Notes: a model not told the origin generated them from the sequence alone. Shown: positions 1 through 11,240, numbered from the stretch's first letter. The stretch: DNA of 64,000 nucleotides from Bettongia penicillata ogilbyi (GCA_023548195.1 JAJHZJ010000531.1:3768802-3832801); one strand, 5' to 3'. Translations and numbers: made by a program.

Positions 1-190
1 ATGCTTGGTGTACAAAATGATTAATATGGAAATGTTTCACATGATTGCACATATATCCTATATTGGATTGCTTACCATCTCAGGCAGGTGGGAGGAGAGA
101 GAGAGAGGGAGGAAGGGATATAATTTAGAACTCAAAACTTAAAAAAATATCAAAAAATGTTTTAACATGCAATTGATGAAAAATATAATA
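1..190 (+). mobile_element. L1/HAL1-type 3' end fragment
   Basis: Positions 50-160 match the 3' region of the HAL1-like elements in this window (compare 4360-4445). Both have a tract around CCTATATTG, a GGGAGG-rich polypurine stretch, then AACTCAAAACTT. An A-rich tail follows. Degenerate, so an old copy. Confidence 0.6.
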
Positions 191-241
191 TAATAATAAT
201 AATAAGAAGAAGAAAAGGCCTGCTGGAGGAGGAGGAGGAGG
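180..241. repeat. AT-rich and (GAG)n simple repeats
   Basis: A run of ATA/ATAA units grades into AAGAAG and then GAGGAGGAGGAGGAG. It may be the mutated tail of the preceding L1 fragment. Confidence 0.7.
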
Positions 242-254
242 TACCTCCTAATTT

Positions 255-1740
255 ATACTTTGAAGGAAGCTAGGGATTTTACAAGGTAGAGGTGAAGATG
301 GAGTGAATTGCAGGCATTTGTACAAAGGCAGAGGGAGGAGGAATTATGTATGTGGGGAGGAGTAGTGAAAAGGCAAATAATATAAAATGATTCTGCAAAA
401 GAATATGAAAGCCAGACTGTGAAAGACATTAAATTCCAGTCCAAGGAGTTTTTATTTTAACCTAAAGGCAAAAAATTTTAGTAGGACAAATGACATGGTT
501 AGATCAATGTTTTAGGAAGATGGCAGCTATGTGGGGGATAGACTGGAGGGGAGAGTGACTAGAGATGGAGAATTCAATTAGGATGCTATAGCAATAGTTC
601 AGATCAGCGGTGTAGGATACCTTAACTGGGGTAGAAGCTGTGTGATGAGGTAGGGGGATAATGGGACCTCTGAGAGTAATATTCTGGAGATGGAATCAAC
701 AAGATTTGACAACTGAATGGATATGAGGATTGGAGGATAGAAGGAAGAGTTAAGAATGAATCAAAGTTTGTGAACCTGAGTGGTATCAAAGGAAATGGAG
801 AACTTTGTAGGAGAAATAGGTTTGGGGAGAAGTATAATTGGAGCACTTTTGGACATGTTGAGTTTAAGTTGCCTACAAGACATCCAGGAGATGACTAGTA
901 GACTTCGAGCGTAATTAGAGTTCGAGTGAGATTAGAGCTGAATATAGAATTTAGGGTCAACTACATAGAGATGGTAATTGATATCATTGGAATTCATCAG
1001 ATCACTAAGGTCCAGAGTGTAAAGAAGAGAAGAGGACCCAGGACAGATTATTTGGGAATGCTCACACTTACTGAGCCAGAAGAAAATGATGATCCAGCAA
1101 AAGTAACTAAGGAATGGTCAAACAAGAGGAGAATCAAGGAGAAGTGTCATGAAAGGCAAAAAGAGAGACTACCTGAAAGGAAGGAACATTCAACAGTGCC
1201 AGGCTATAGAGAGGTCAAGTGTATGGCTGCAGAAAATTGTAACTGCAAAAAGACCATTATAGGTAACCTCAGAGATAGCAATTTCTGTTGAATGGTTGGG
1301 TCTTTAGCCAGTTTGCAAAGCAATTTAAGAAGTGGAAGGTGAAGAAATGATAGCAACAATTGTAGCAACCTCTCTGGAAGGTTGGCTGTTGAAAGAAAGG
1401 AGAAATGGATGATAGCTTAAGGGAATGTCAGATCAGGTGAAAGGATTTTTGTTTGTTTGTTTTAGAAGAGGGCCAGGTCTGGATTGGTATGTAAGATAGG
1501 AGTCTACGGATATGGAAATATTAAAGATAAGATAAAGGGAGAACAACTGGGAGTGGAGGCCAAGTTCCTGGAGGATGCAAAAGTCTGAGAACAAGAACAA
1601 AAGTGAAAGAGATAGCCTTGGCAAGGACCACTTGTCCATTTGAAACTCTAGCAGAAGAGGGGATGAGAATGGTGGAATGGTGAGGGGGTTTTGATTGGGG
1701 GAAAAAAGAGGTTCTTGAAATACATGGCCCTTATTTTCTC
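255..1740 (-). mobile_element. L2 LINE, reverse orientation, reverse transcriptase and 3' region
   Basis: Read on the minus strand, this follows the L2 ORF2 C-terminal half. Diagnostic plus-strand tracts are TTTTGGACATGTTGAG near 848, TACATAGAGATGGTAATTG near 962 (the antisense of the RT catalytic region), the CAGGACAG block near 1040, and a block at 1195-1225 around ATAGAGAGGTCAAG. Frames are broken throughout. HAL1 copy A is inserted at its right end. Open frames seen here, such as 926-1291 (+), are antisense accidents. Confidence 0.75.
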
Positions 1741-1756
1741 AGAAAATCAGGTAGTG
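1741..1756. repeat. Target-site duplication, left, of HAL1-like copy A
   Basis: The 16-mer AGAAAATCAGGTAGTG occurs here and again, identical, at 4731-4746, just outside the poly(A). This is the signature of target-primed reverse transcription. Confidence 0.92.
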
Positions 1757-2219
1757 GTAGAAGGACGCACGTTTACGAGCTCCGAAACCAAAGCCCATGA
1801 AATTGGCGTAGAAAGAGTCCCCCATAGATTCTGGGTGAGTGCAAGGTGTGCAGAGGCAGAGTGGAGGAGATTTCCGTTCCAGGGAGCCCTGAGGACCCGT
1901 CCCCAGGGTCCAGCGCGCCCCGGAGAGTAAACCCGACCCCCAGCGCTGCCCTGGCCGAGGCCTCAGAGAAGCGGATCCGAGTAGGCTTCAGAGACGGAAG
2001 CTGAAGCAGCCGGGAAAGTCCCTCCGCCCACAGAAGCAGGTCAGTGAGAGAGGCCGGGCTGAAGGAGAGGGGAAGCGGGGCGTCTCCGTGACTCGGGCCC
2101 CCTCGGGAGGAAGCGGCGGCGGCAGGGACGGGGGCAGGAAGCAGTGGCGGCAGAGGCGTGGGCGGCGGCTGGGGCTGAGGCGACAGCGGCCCAGGACTCA
2201 GGAATCCCCCAGCAGCAGG

Positions 2220-2470
2220 CAGGATCTTCATTACAGAAGATTCCCGCATAAAACCTGACGGAGCTGAGCCTGGGAGACGGCCCTGCCCCCACACCACTCT
2301 GTTGCTGAAGGCTTCTGCTCGGGACTCCCAGGGGAGCTGAGATTGGGAGGTGGGCCCCCCACCCCGCCCCCACCCACTCCATTCCTGAGAGTCTCTGCAT
2401 AAAGCCCCCCCCCCCCCCCCAGGGATCAGTCTCGGAGGCAGCCCTGGCCCCACCCCAGCACCTGAACTAA
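2220..2470 (+). promoter_or_regulatory. GC-rich tandem units in the HAL1 copy A 5' UTR (probable promoter monomers)
   Basis: Related blocks begin at about 2271, 2344 and 2432, each near GGGAG(A/G) or CGGAGGC followed by a GCCC-rich stretch and CTCCATT/CTCTGTT-like sequence. The spacing is ~73 bp, then ~88 bp where a C-run (2406-2420) has expanded. Copy B has the same layout. LINE-1 5' UTRs carry internal promoters; promoter function here is inferred. Confidence 0.5.
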
Positions 2471-2592
2471 AGCTCACTGATTGACAGCCGGCAGGAGGAA
2501 AGCCCATTTGAATCTCAGAGGCCAAGCACTAGCTGGGTGGATCCAGGCGGGGGTGGAAAGGAATCTCAGAAGTCAAGTAACTGGCTGGGAAA

Positions 2593-3697
2593 ATGCCTAG
2601 AAAAGGGAAGAAAAATAAGACTTTAGAGAGTTTTTTCCAACAAATGCAAATGATCCCGACCTTCGGATCTGACGAAGATGAGGACGTATTCTTGCCATCA
2701 GGGAAAGACGTGGAGGGCGGGGCCTCAGTACCCCCAGACACCCCAGGGGGGTGGTGGGTGGGCCCAGGCCCTGGAAGAGCTCAAAAAGGATTTTGAAAAG
2801 CAAGTTAGACAGGTGGAGGAAAAACTGGGAAGAGAAATGTCAGAGATGCAACAAAAGTATGAAAAACAGGTCAATACCTTGGTAAAGGAGACCCAAAAAA
2901 ATGCTGAGGAAATTAACACCTTGAAAAATAGGCTCACCCAATTGGCAAAGGAGGTTCAAAAAGCCAATGAGGAGAAGAATGCTTTCAAAAGCAGAATGAG
3001 CCAAATGGAAAAAGAGGCTCAAAAGCTCACTGAATTTAATAGCTCTCTCAAAATTAGAATGGAACAGATGGAGTCTAATGACTTTACGAGAAACCAAGAA
3101 ATCACCAAACAAAACCAAAAGAACGAAAAAATGGAAGAGAATGTGAAACATCTCATGGGAAAAACAACTGACCTGGAAAATAGATCCAGGAGAGACAATT
3201 TAAAAATTATGGGACTACCTGAAACTCATGATCAAAAAAAGAGCCTAGACATCATCTTCCATGAAATTATCAAGGAAAACTGCCCTGACATTCTAGAACC
3301 AGAGGGCAAAATAAGTATTGAAAGAATCCATCGTTCACCACCTGAAAGAGATCCAAAAAGAGAAACTCCTAGGAACATTGTGGCCAAATTACAGAACTCC
3401 CAGCTCAAGGAAAAAATCTTACAAGCAGCTAGAAAGAAACAATTCCAGTACTGTGGAAATACAATCAGGATAACCCAAGATCTAGCAGCTTCTACATTAA
3501 GGGATCGAAGGGCGTGGAATAGGATATTCCAGAAGTCAAAGGAACTAGGACTCAAACCAAGAATCACCTACCCAGCTAAACTGAGTATAATACTCCAAGG
3601 GAAAATATGGTCTTTCAATGAAACAGAGGACTTTCAATCATTCTTGATGAAAAAACCAGAGCTGAAAAGAAAATTTGACTTTCAAACACAAGAATGA
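2593..3697 (+). pseudogene. HAL1/LINE-1 ORF1 protein, frameshifted (copy A)
   Basis: ORF1p is the LINE-1 RNA-binding chaperone that coats element RNA. The start at 2593 encodes MPRKGKKNKTLESFF, the same N-terminus as copy B. An acidic stretch follows (SDEDEDVFLP). At 2731-2735 there is a run of five C where copy B has four, a +1 shift that moves the reading into the frame ending at 3697. Downstream come a long charged coiled coil (about 2775-3130), an RRM-like part with SRRDNLKIMGLPE, and a C-terminal domain with RNIVAKL, KEKILQAARKK, TLRDRRAWN and YPAKLSIILQGK. The C-terminal half is open and well preserved. Total length (~365 codons) is normal for L1 ORF1p. Confidence 0.88.
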
Positions 3698-3832
3698 GAA
3701 GAAGCATGAAAAAGGAAACAGCAAAGAGAAGTCTTAAGGGACTTACCATGAGTGAACTGTTTACATTCCTACATGGAAAGACAATATTTGTAACTCTTAA
3801 AACTTTTCAGTATCTGGGTAGTTGCTGGGACC

Positions 3833-3892
3833 ACACATACACATGTACACGCATGCACACACATACACACATGCACACACATACAGAGATAG
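3833..3892. repeat. CA-rich microsatellite in the HAL1 copy A 3' UTR
   Basis: An interrupted CACA/ACAT array. The other two HAL1-like copies have a TG/CA array at the equivalent place (18078-18102, 48160-48200), so it is part of the element and not a later insertion. Confidence 0.75.
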
Positions 3893-4730
3893 AGAGCACA
3901 GATTGAACTGAATAGGATGGGACCATACCTTAAAAGAAACTAGGGTAAATGGTGAGAGAGAAATGTAGGGGGAGGGAAAGGGAAGGGGGTAACTATATGT
4001 CATTTAAGAGGCAGGTAGTTTTTCTTAGTGGAGGGAAAAAGAGGAGAGCTGAGAAAAAAAAAAAAAAAAACCAAGAAGTTTACCCTCATCACATTTGACT
4101 AAACGAAGGAGTGAAATGCACACTCATTTTGGTATGAAAACCTATCTTACAGTATAAGAAAGTGGGGGAGAAAGAGATATTGCAAGGGGGGGGATGATGG
4201 AAGGGAGGGCAAAGGGAGGAGGGAGCAATTTGAAGTCAACACTTGGGGAGGGACAGGATCAAAAGACAGAAGAGAAACAATGAGGGGCAGGTTAGGAGGG
4301 ATGGTAATCCAGTTAGTCTTACACAACACAACTATCAGGGAGGTCATTGGCAAAACTACACAGATATGGCCTATATTGAATTGCCTGCTGTCCCAGGGGG
4401 AATGGGTGGGGAGGGAGGGATGAGGAGAATTTGGAACTCAAAGTTTTAGGAACAAATGTTTAGTATTGTTGTTGCAACTAGGAAAGAAGACATACAGTTA
4501 AGGAGGAATAGAGAGTCATCTGGCCCTACAGGAGAAAAGAGAGGATGGAGACAAGAGAAGGGAGAGATGACAGAAGAGAGGGCAGATTGGAGATAGGGAA
4601 AATTAGATTGCTTGGGGTATTAGGGTGGGGGGAGGGGATAAAGGGGGAGAAAATTTGGAACCCAAAAATTTGTGAAAATGAATGTAAAAAATTTAAATAA
4701 ATAAATTAATTAAAAATAAAAAAAAAAAAA

Positions 4731-4746
4731 AGAAAATCAGGTAGTG
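4731..4746. repeat. Target-site duplication, right, of HAL1-like copy A
   Basis: Identical to 1741-1756 and placed directly after the A-tail. Confidence 0.92.
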
Positions 4747-5164
4747 ATGATACTTTCTGCTGAGGAGTGGAGAGAAGATGGCGACATAGAAGTTATAGAG
4801 AGAAGAAAGTTTGGAACAGGAGCTATGAAGAGAGAAAGTCCACCAGGGATGAATGAATGGATTGCCATGTGAGAGGCTGGCTAAAATTAGATGGCATTAG
4901 TTTGTTTTGAACCTAATCAGCATGTTTGCCTTAAGTTTTCAAGCAGTGTTCAGTGAAAGATCATAAGGGGAACCCAGGATAAGAGTAGCAAGCTATAGAT
5001 CAAAAAGAAAAGATGTTCAGGGGTATATGTTTGATCTGGTCATGAATAAGATCTTATCTGTGAAGGGAGCAAAATGAAGTCAGAAAAGAGGGAGAGAGTG
5101 ATGGAATGGAAAGGCATTATTAAGCACTTACTATGTGCCAAGTGCCATGATGGCCTAGAAGTTT
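4747..5164. other. Degenerate sequence with an L2 3' tip
   Basis: Mostly unrecognised purine-rich sequence that continues the old L2 context after HAL1 copy A. Positions 5110-5155 contain TTAAGCACTTACTATGTGCC, the reverse complement of an L2 3' end. Confidence 0.45.
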
Positions 5165-5580
5165 GGAGGGGAGAAGTGGTAGAGGGACATGGGTCATTGT
5201 AAAGGTAATTTAAATGGGAAAATCTTTCCCATTCATTAATAGGCCCATGTGACCTACTTAAATAACATGGAACCCTAAGTCACATGTGGTGGGAGGAACT
5301 TGCTAAATGGGTGGAGCAGAGCTGGGAGGAAGTTAGTCGAGCTAGTCAGAGCTGGGAAGGACACAGGCAAGCAGATAGCTAGGCTCATGAGTGTTTGTCT
5401 GGAGTCGGGGGAAGGCTTGGAAATGCTTCTGTCCCTGCAGTGTTAATATGTATTGACTTCTTGGCTACTCTGACTTAATTTGGCTTTCTAGTATCTGAAT
5501 AAATGTTTTTTCTTTTGTCTTCTATGTGGAGATCTGTTATACTTTTCGATAGAGAACTACTCTGGCATATTCATAGTCAC
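5165..5580 (+). mobile_element. LTR-like block with AATAAA signal
   Basis: A compact block with a CAAT/promoter-like left half (repeated GCAGAGCTGGGAGGAAG and AGTCAGAGCTGGGAAGGACA motifs at 5318-5365), then an AATAAA at about 5498, followed by a T-rich stretch (TTTTTTCTTTTGTCTTC). This order resembles U3-R-U5 of an endogenous retroviral LTR. No internal retroviral genes are adjacent, so it would be a solo LTR. Ends are not defined. Confidence 0.4.
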
Positions 5581-5879
5581 CACCAGTGCTGTGAATATTG
5601 CCTTGGTGATACAGTCATGACAATGAAGGATAGGGTTAGGAGGGGTGAAGGGAAGGAAACATCAAAGGATAGGAGATTTTATTCAGAGAGGTTTTATGAT
5701 AATGAATCATGAAGGCAAAACTATGATGGGGAAAGGTCACCTTAAAGGTGTGACAATCCCTATGTGTAGCTGAGGTAGAAGGAAAATGAAATTTTGGATG
5801 TTGAGAAGCTGAGAGACTATAATATTTGAGGGGGGGGCCATATATATATGTTTTCCTGTAGCCCTTTCAACATCCTTTG

Positions 5880-6125
5880 TTTTTTTTGTTTTGTTTTGTC
5901 ATCTTTGCCAATTTAGATGCTGAGATAGAACCTGAGTTGTTTTAATGTGCATTTTTCCAATATTTAGTGATTCAGAACATTTTTTCATATGGCTATTGTT
6001 AGCCTGGATCTCTTCCTTAGAAAATGACTTGATCACATTCTTTAACCATTTATCAATTGGGGGGTCAACTCTTACTTTTACAAATTTGAATCAATTGGAA
6101 ATGAGACCTTTATAAAATTAAATAT
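5880..6125 (-). mobile_element. L1 3'-region fragment
   Basis: Contains ACATTTTTTCATATG and ACCATTTATCAATTGG, which match the antisense L1 3' part at 20985-21075. Short and diverged. Confidence 0.6.
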
Positions 6126-8495
6126 AAAGTATCCTGAGATTTAAAAATTTGAGAACTACTGTTGTACTTTTTATTGTATTTTTACTTTTCTTGAGGGTGG
6201 GCTTAGATCCCATGTGAGAATATGCCTTGGGGCCTGTAAATAATGGACTGACTATTTATTTCCTTTTATTTCAAATAAATACCTTAAGAAAATAACTAAT
6301 CAAAGACCACATAATAAATGAACATTGCTTTTCTGACAACTAATCATATTTCTTGGTATTATATTATCATTAAGTGCTATTTATAAAGATAGTGGCTGCT
6401 TATCCTTATTATTATGATTATTAAAGATGACTGACTACTGCTTCTAATTAAATCTTAAATTTCTCAAACATTGTGACAATTGTTAAAACTAGAATTTTGC
6501 TGAGTTCAATATCCAAGCACATAATGGATTATAACGACTGTAAGTATGTGACCATGATAATGGATAAATATCCATTTTCAGAAAACTTCCATGTACCTGT
6601 AGGGACTTGTAATTTTTGGAAACTTTTAAAATTACACATTATACCTATCACTTCTTGTTGCCATTTATTCCTCTAGTTTTTTACTTCCACTGCTAACACT
6701 TTAAATTAACTTGCTCTACTTATGTAATTTTTCTCCATTTAAAAGAAAACAGATATTTTACCACCAGTACAAGGATAAACACTAAAACCACAATTGTCAT
6801 AGCTAGGAACAGAATTTCCTTTCCTAACAATTTCTGAAGGTCAGAACATTTACCGTTTAATGTTTCTTTAAGTATCCCTACTTTTTAAAAGTAGGTCCTG
6901 GATTTCTGTGAACAAGCATTGAGAACTACTTCAATTATGACTGTGAGCCAAAATATTCTGATGGTCAGGGGGAAATAATGGGAGCAGGAAGGAAATAAAT
7001 GTTTTCTGCTGAAAAATTGGTGGTAATGGAAAATTTTCAAGAGATAAAAATACCCAAGTATACATGGTAAATTTTGTACTACAGAAAAGTATGTTGGAAA
7101 GGGATTTAGACACGGAGAGGTGAGGATGGCCAGTCTCATACCTATGTATTATAACTGATGATTTATTTACATAATTGTAAAACCACTTTTATAGGCTCAA
7201 TTATTTTATATTATATATCATTTTTATAAGATAAATTTTAATTGTCTTTATTATAGACTTTCCCCATGATCTATGATCTGTTGTGATCAAACAAGTCTTG
7301 GGTAATTCAGTGGATCGCTAATTTCATCAATGTGGTGGATACTCCTTCTGGCAGTAGGGATTACAACTAACCCATATCTTCTTAACTTCTGTGATTATTT
7401 TTCATGTCCTCCCCTAACTCTTCCTTAAGGGGTCCACCCAGAATGATGGGGATCTTGCTCTCTCTAGGTCTCTTAGAATCACACTGAGGCAACTGAGCTT
7501 TCCATCTGTTAGCCCTTGTTCTTAGTAATTTGTCTCTTTTCTGTGGCAATCTGTCTCTTTTCTGGTCATACATCTCTTTGTTATCTTGTATAACACTAAG
7601 AGCATAGACTTTGTTGTTAATAATAATAACAATGTACTAAACCTGTTTATTCCCATTGCATCTAGCCATTCCCTGCCTTTTGGGCAACCAGCAATTATTC
7701 CTTAGAAATTAATATTTAATGAATTGTAGTTACATAGTATAATCAGTAGAATATTGATGCTGTAAATATATTGATGTTAAAATATAGGTTGATTTAATTT
7801 GGAGAGCCAGTAAGAAATTTTAGTAAGCATTTGTTATCTTCTCATCTTCAGAAATATATATTGGCACATATAATGCAGTTAACCTTATAGAGTTCATTTT
7901 TCCTATGCTTATGACAAACATTGTGGTGGGCAATAATCAAATGTTCCTTGAAATGATACTTTTTTTCCATTTCTGAGAGCACGATAAAACCAACTCTGCC
8001 AACTCCTTCATTTGCTTTGTCAAGGAGGATCTGTGAACCATCCTTCCATTTAGCTTACACTTTCTTATAGCATCTCATTTTATTTATGGTTAGAATGTCA
8101 AATTGATATGATTCAGTTTATTTAGTTATATACCAATATGGTTATTGGAGATGGATTTCACATTTATAATATCAGCAATTGTTACAGTTTTAAGATTCTT
8201 AGCTAATTTTTTCAGTTTCAGGGATAATAGACATGCAGAAATCTAATTTAGTTTTTAAAATATATGATGAAGCAGTCTAATTTATAAATGCTAACTGTTC
8301 TTCGATAATGATATATCTTTCTGTTGCTCTCTATATTGATCTACCTACAACTGATATGCTGAGTGATTATCAAGAAACATAGATGCTTACAAAAATGCAA
8401 TCTTTAGCAAGGAGAAAACAAAGGCAGGTCATAACAGATGTGTCATTAAATTCACTCTTTTGGTTCTTATTTGGTCCTCACAAAAACACAGAGTT
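6126..8495. other. No recognised feature (AT-rich, apparently single-copy)
   Basis: No open frame of interest, splice-flanked exon, clear repeat or simple repeat array was recognised in these 2.4 kb. The interval may hold very old repeats below recognition by eye. Confidence 0.4.
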
Positions 8496-8499
8496 TGAG

Positions 8500-8745
8500 A
8501 AATAAAAGTCACATCAGCAGCTGTCTAGTTCAACCCAAACATGAAGAATTGTCCCCTAAAACATACCTCTCAAGAGATCATCCACTTCTGTTAAAGATCT
8601 CCAAGGAAATCTATGGTCACTTCTCATTCCAGTTTTGCATATTTCTAATTGTTAGGAGTTTTTCCTGACATTTGTCTTTGTAACTTTCTCTCATTGCCTT
8701 TCCTTCTGCCCTATATGGCTAAACAGAATAGCTCTTAATTCCTTT
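8500..8745 (-). mobile_element. L3/CR1 LINE fragment, reverse
   Basis: Tracts such as CTAATTGTTAGGAGTTTTTCCTGACAT and the following CTTTGTAACTT resemble the antisense L3 3' part also seen at 44880-44950. It ends where L1 sequence begins. Confidence 0.5.
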
Positions 8746-8779
8746 CCTCAACATGATAGGCAGAAAGAAATAACTAAAG

Positions 8780-9125
8780 TACTGAGGGGCCACAGACAGG
8801 ATCACACAAGATTTAGCATCCACCACCATCAATGAAAGAATGACTTGGAATGGGATGTAGTAGAAGCCAAAGGAAGTAGTATTACAACTAAGAATAACGG
8901 ACCTAGCAAAAGCGTTTATTTTCCTACAAGAGAAAAAAATATGTATTTGAAAAAATAGATGATTTTTAAGCATTACTGATGAGAAAGATCCTACCTGAAT
9001 AGAAAATCTGACTTTCAAATAGAGGACTCAAGAGAAGAATAAAAAAGTATACATGAAAGAGAAATCATAAGGGACTCTGTAAAGTTAAACTGTTTATATT
9101 CCTATATGGGAAGATTATACATATA
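8780..9125 (+). mobile_element. L1/HAL1 fragment: ORF1 C-terminus and following sequence
   Basis: Forward-strand reading has TTINERMTWN and then FQ-like remains of the ORF1 C-terminal domain, and AAAATCTGACTTTCAAAT near 9002. After the ORF1 end it matches copy A downstream of 3697 (CATAAGGGACT, then CTGTTTATATTCCTA). Truncated at both ends. Confidence 0.65.
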
Positions 9126-9149
9126 ACTCCAAATTTATTATATTTTCTT

Positions 9150-9345
9150 TTTTTCAAATGGGATTTTGTTGCTGCCTTCTTAAAGTATTTTATCCTTCAC
9201 TTGGTCACTCTGAATTGTAGCTATAATATATCTGGGAGTCTTTATTTTGGAGTTTCTTTCAGTGACTGGTAACTTCTTTCAATTTCTATTTTGCCTTCTA
9301 ATTCTAAGATATCTGGACAGTTTTCCTTTCTTAAGAGTTATACAA
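9150..9345 (-). mobile_element. L1 ORF1 fragment, reverse
   Basis: Parallels 9490-9660 and 18500-18670: an antisense ORF1 C-terminal region with GAATTGTAGCTATAATAT and a TCTGGACAGTTTTCC tract. A separate, diverged partial copy next to the larger one that follows. Confidence 0.6.
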
Positions 9346-9379
9346 GTATCTTCTCATGTAGGATGTAATCCAAGTTCCT

Positions 9380-10545
9380 TTACTTTCTGGAATATCATAG
9401 TCTACACCCTCTGATCTTTTAATGGAGAAACGGCAAAATCCTGTGTTATCTTGACTGTGATTCCATGGTAACTGAATTGTCTTTTTTTGGCTATTTGCAA
9501 TATTTTCTCTTTAATCTGGGAGCTCTGGAATTTAGCTATAATATTCCTGAGAGTTTTAATTTTGAGAACTCTTTCAGGAGGTGATTAGTAGATTATTTCC
9601 ATTTCTATTTTACCCTTTGGGTCTAGGATATCAAGACAGTTCTCTATAATTTCTTGAAAGATGATGTCTAGGCTCTTATTTTGATTATGGCTTTCAGGTA
9701 GTTTAATTCTTAACTTATCTCTCCTGGTTCTATTTTCCAGGTCAGTTATTTTTCTAATGAGATATTTCACATTGTCTGCTATTTTTTCATTCTTTTGATT
9801 TTACTTTATTGTTAATGTCTCATGGAATCATTATCTTTCACTTGCCCAATTCTGGTTTGTAAGGAGTTGTTTTCTTTATGGAACTTTTGCACCCCTTTTT
9901 ACCATTTGGCCAATTCTACTTTTTAAGGAGTTTTTTCTTCAGTGAATTTTTGTGCTCTTTTCCCCATTTTTTTGTGCTTCCTTTACCAAGCTATTGTTTC
10001 TTTTTTCATCATTCTCTCACATCACTCATTTCTTTTCCCAATTTTTCTTGCCACTTCCCTGTCACTATAGAAACTTTCTGTGGTCAGGTTCTTTTTCTGC
10101 TTTTTGTTTGTTTGAGGAGGGAAGGGTGCTTATTTTTACAGCCTGTTTTATGAAATTTAACTTTGTGTTAAAGATGGGCCATGCTCCTGTGTTGGATTGG
10201 GCATTGCCCCCAGCTTCTTGCATAAAGGCATATGACTTTTCTACTGGCCTGTTCAGGGCACTATGGGACCTTGCCACCGGGCTGCCCCTGGGCCTTTCTG
10301 TCTCACTGCTACGCTTTGCCAGGGGTCTGTCCCAGGGCTGAGGGCTTGACAGATGCTGCCTCTGCTAGGCTGCTCCTTTCCTGCTGACTCTCTAAGTTTG
10401 GGCTCAAAAATTGGTTCACCCTGTCCTTTTGCTGGTTCTGCCTCTCCAGAATTTATTTTGAGGCAGTATTTTATAGTTGTGCGGAGATGAATTTGGGAAA
10501 GTTCAATACATTCCTTCCTTACTGTGCCATCCTGGCTCTCTTTCT
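9380..10545 (-). mobile_element. L1-type element, 5' UTR and ORF1 part, reverse
   Basis: From right to left on the minus strand: a 5' end resembling the L1 start (plus-strand CTGTGCCATCCTGGCTC at 10518-10534), a GC-richer 5' UTR (10150-10490), a decayed coiled-coil region (9780-10060), then an ORF1 remnant whose minus-strand reading includes LENRTRRDKLRI and ESHNQNKSLDIIFQEII (9585-9770). No ORF2 is attached; the element stops at ~9380. Confidence 0.7.
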
Positions 10546-10559
10546 TCCAGCGATTCTTA

Positions 10560-11240
10560 AATTATCTCAAGTGGAAGCTGAGCAGTTCTGATTTTTGAGG
10601 ATTTTTTCAGTAAGTTTTTTCCCTCTTTTACTAAGCTATTTATTTTCTTTTCTTATCTTTCTTTCTTCCTCTCACTTTTAAAATCATTTTTAGCTCCTTT
10701 AGTTCTCTTAACTCTGCTAGGAATTCTATTTGAACTTGCATCCAATTAGCATTTTTTCTTGAAGCTTTGTGGAGATGGTTTCAAGTTATTGTCTTCTTTT
10801 CTGTTTGTGTCTTGAGCTTCTTCTCTGTCATCACAGTGGCTTTTTATGGTTGGGTTCTTTTTTTTCTGTTGGTTCCTTCTTCCAACCTGCTTGACTTTGG
10901 ATTTTGTGTTGGTAATGGGCTCCACTCATTTCTGGGAGTTGGGATAAAGGTCTTGTCTGAGCTTCTGTCTTTTTTTATGTCTTTATGCTGCATTCACAGG
11001 TCAGTCTGGGGGGCTGCAAGTTTTCAGTGTTTCCAAAATGGTTTCATCCAAGGGGAGGTATGTTCATTGCCCCCCCTAGTCTGAGTTCTTCAAGTTGGGT
11101 CTTTTGGCTTGTGTATAGTTATTTTATTATTCTGCTGCTGGATTCAGTCAGTAGTTAGCCTGCTGTGAGGTTCTCTGGGTTCAAAGCAACTCAACTCTTG
11201 GTTCCTTTTTTGGTCTTGGTCTCTTGCCCCGGTTATTCCA
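10560..11240 (-). mobile_element. Second L1 5' UTR/ORF1 N-terminal fragment, reverse
   Basis: T-rich antisense coiled-coil coding sequence (10560-10760) is followed by a 5' UTR-like region with CTGCTGGATTCAGTCAG near 11138. It is less GC-rich than the HAL1 copies and appears to belong to an older L1 subfamily. Confidence 0.5.

Larger units (their letters stand above)
1757..4730 (+). mobile_element. HAL1-like (ORF1-only LINE-1) retrotransposon, copy A
   Basis: A complete insertion between perfect 16-bp target-site duplications. In order it has a GC-rich 5' UTR (1757-2592), ORF1 (2593-3697, one frameshift), a ~1 kb 3' UTR containing a CA-rich repeat (3833-3892) and G-rich polypurine tracts (4180-4240, 4620-4660), and an A-rich tail ending at 4730. 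There is no ORF2: no endonuclease or reverse transcriptase reading was found after ORF1. It starts at GTAGAAGG, about 25 bp inside the 5' end seen in copy B. It is very similar to copy B, which suggests a relatively young family moved in trans by LINE-1 enzymes. The name HAL1 (half-L1) is by structure. Confidence 0.87.

Noticed and set aside
926..1291. A 121-codon forward open frame
   Set aside because: It lies antisense within an L2 ORF2 remnant; the encoded residues have no independent resemblance to a protein family.
1773..2525. A 250-codon GC-rich open frame on the minus strand, and others nearby
   Set aside because: It is antisense to the HAL1 copy A 5' UTR. GC-rich sequence lacks stop codons by chance; Pro/Gly/Ala-rich and no domain.
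3232..3567. Minus-strand open frame opposite ORF1 (also 48461-48814 and 48911-49303 opposite copy B)
   Set aside because: Shadow frames of ORF1, hydrophobic because the sense coding is Lys/Glu/Gln-rich.
4766..4800. Sequence resembling a LINE-1 5' start (GAGAAGATGGCGACATAGAAG) right of HAL1 copy A
   Set aside because: Only ~20 bp of resemblance with no LINE-1 sequence following; likely chance within L2-derived purine-rich sequence.
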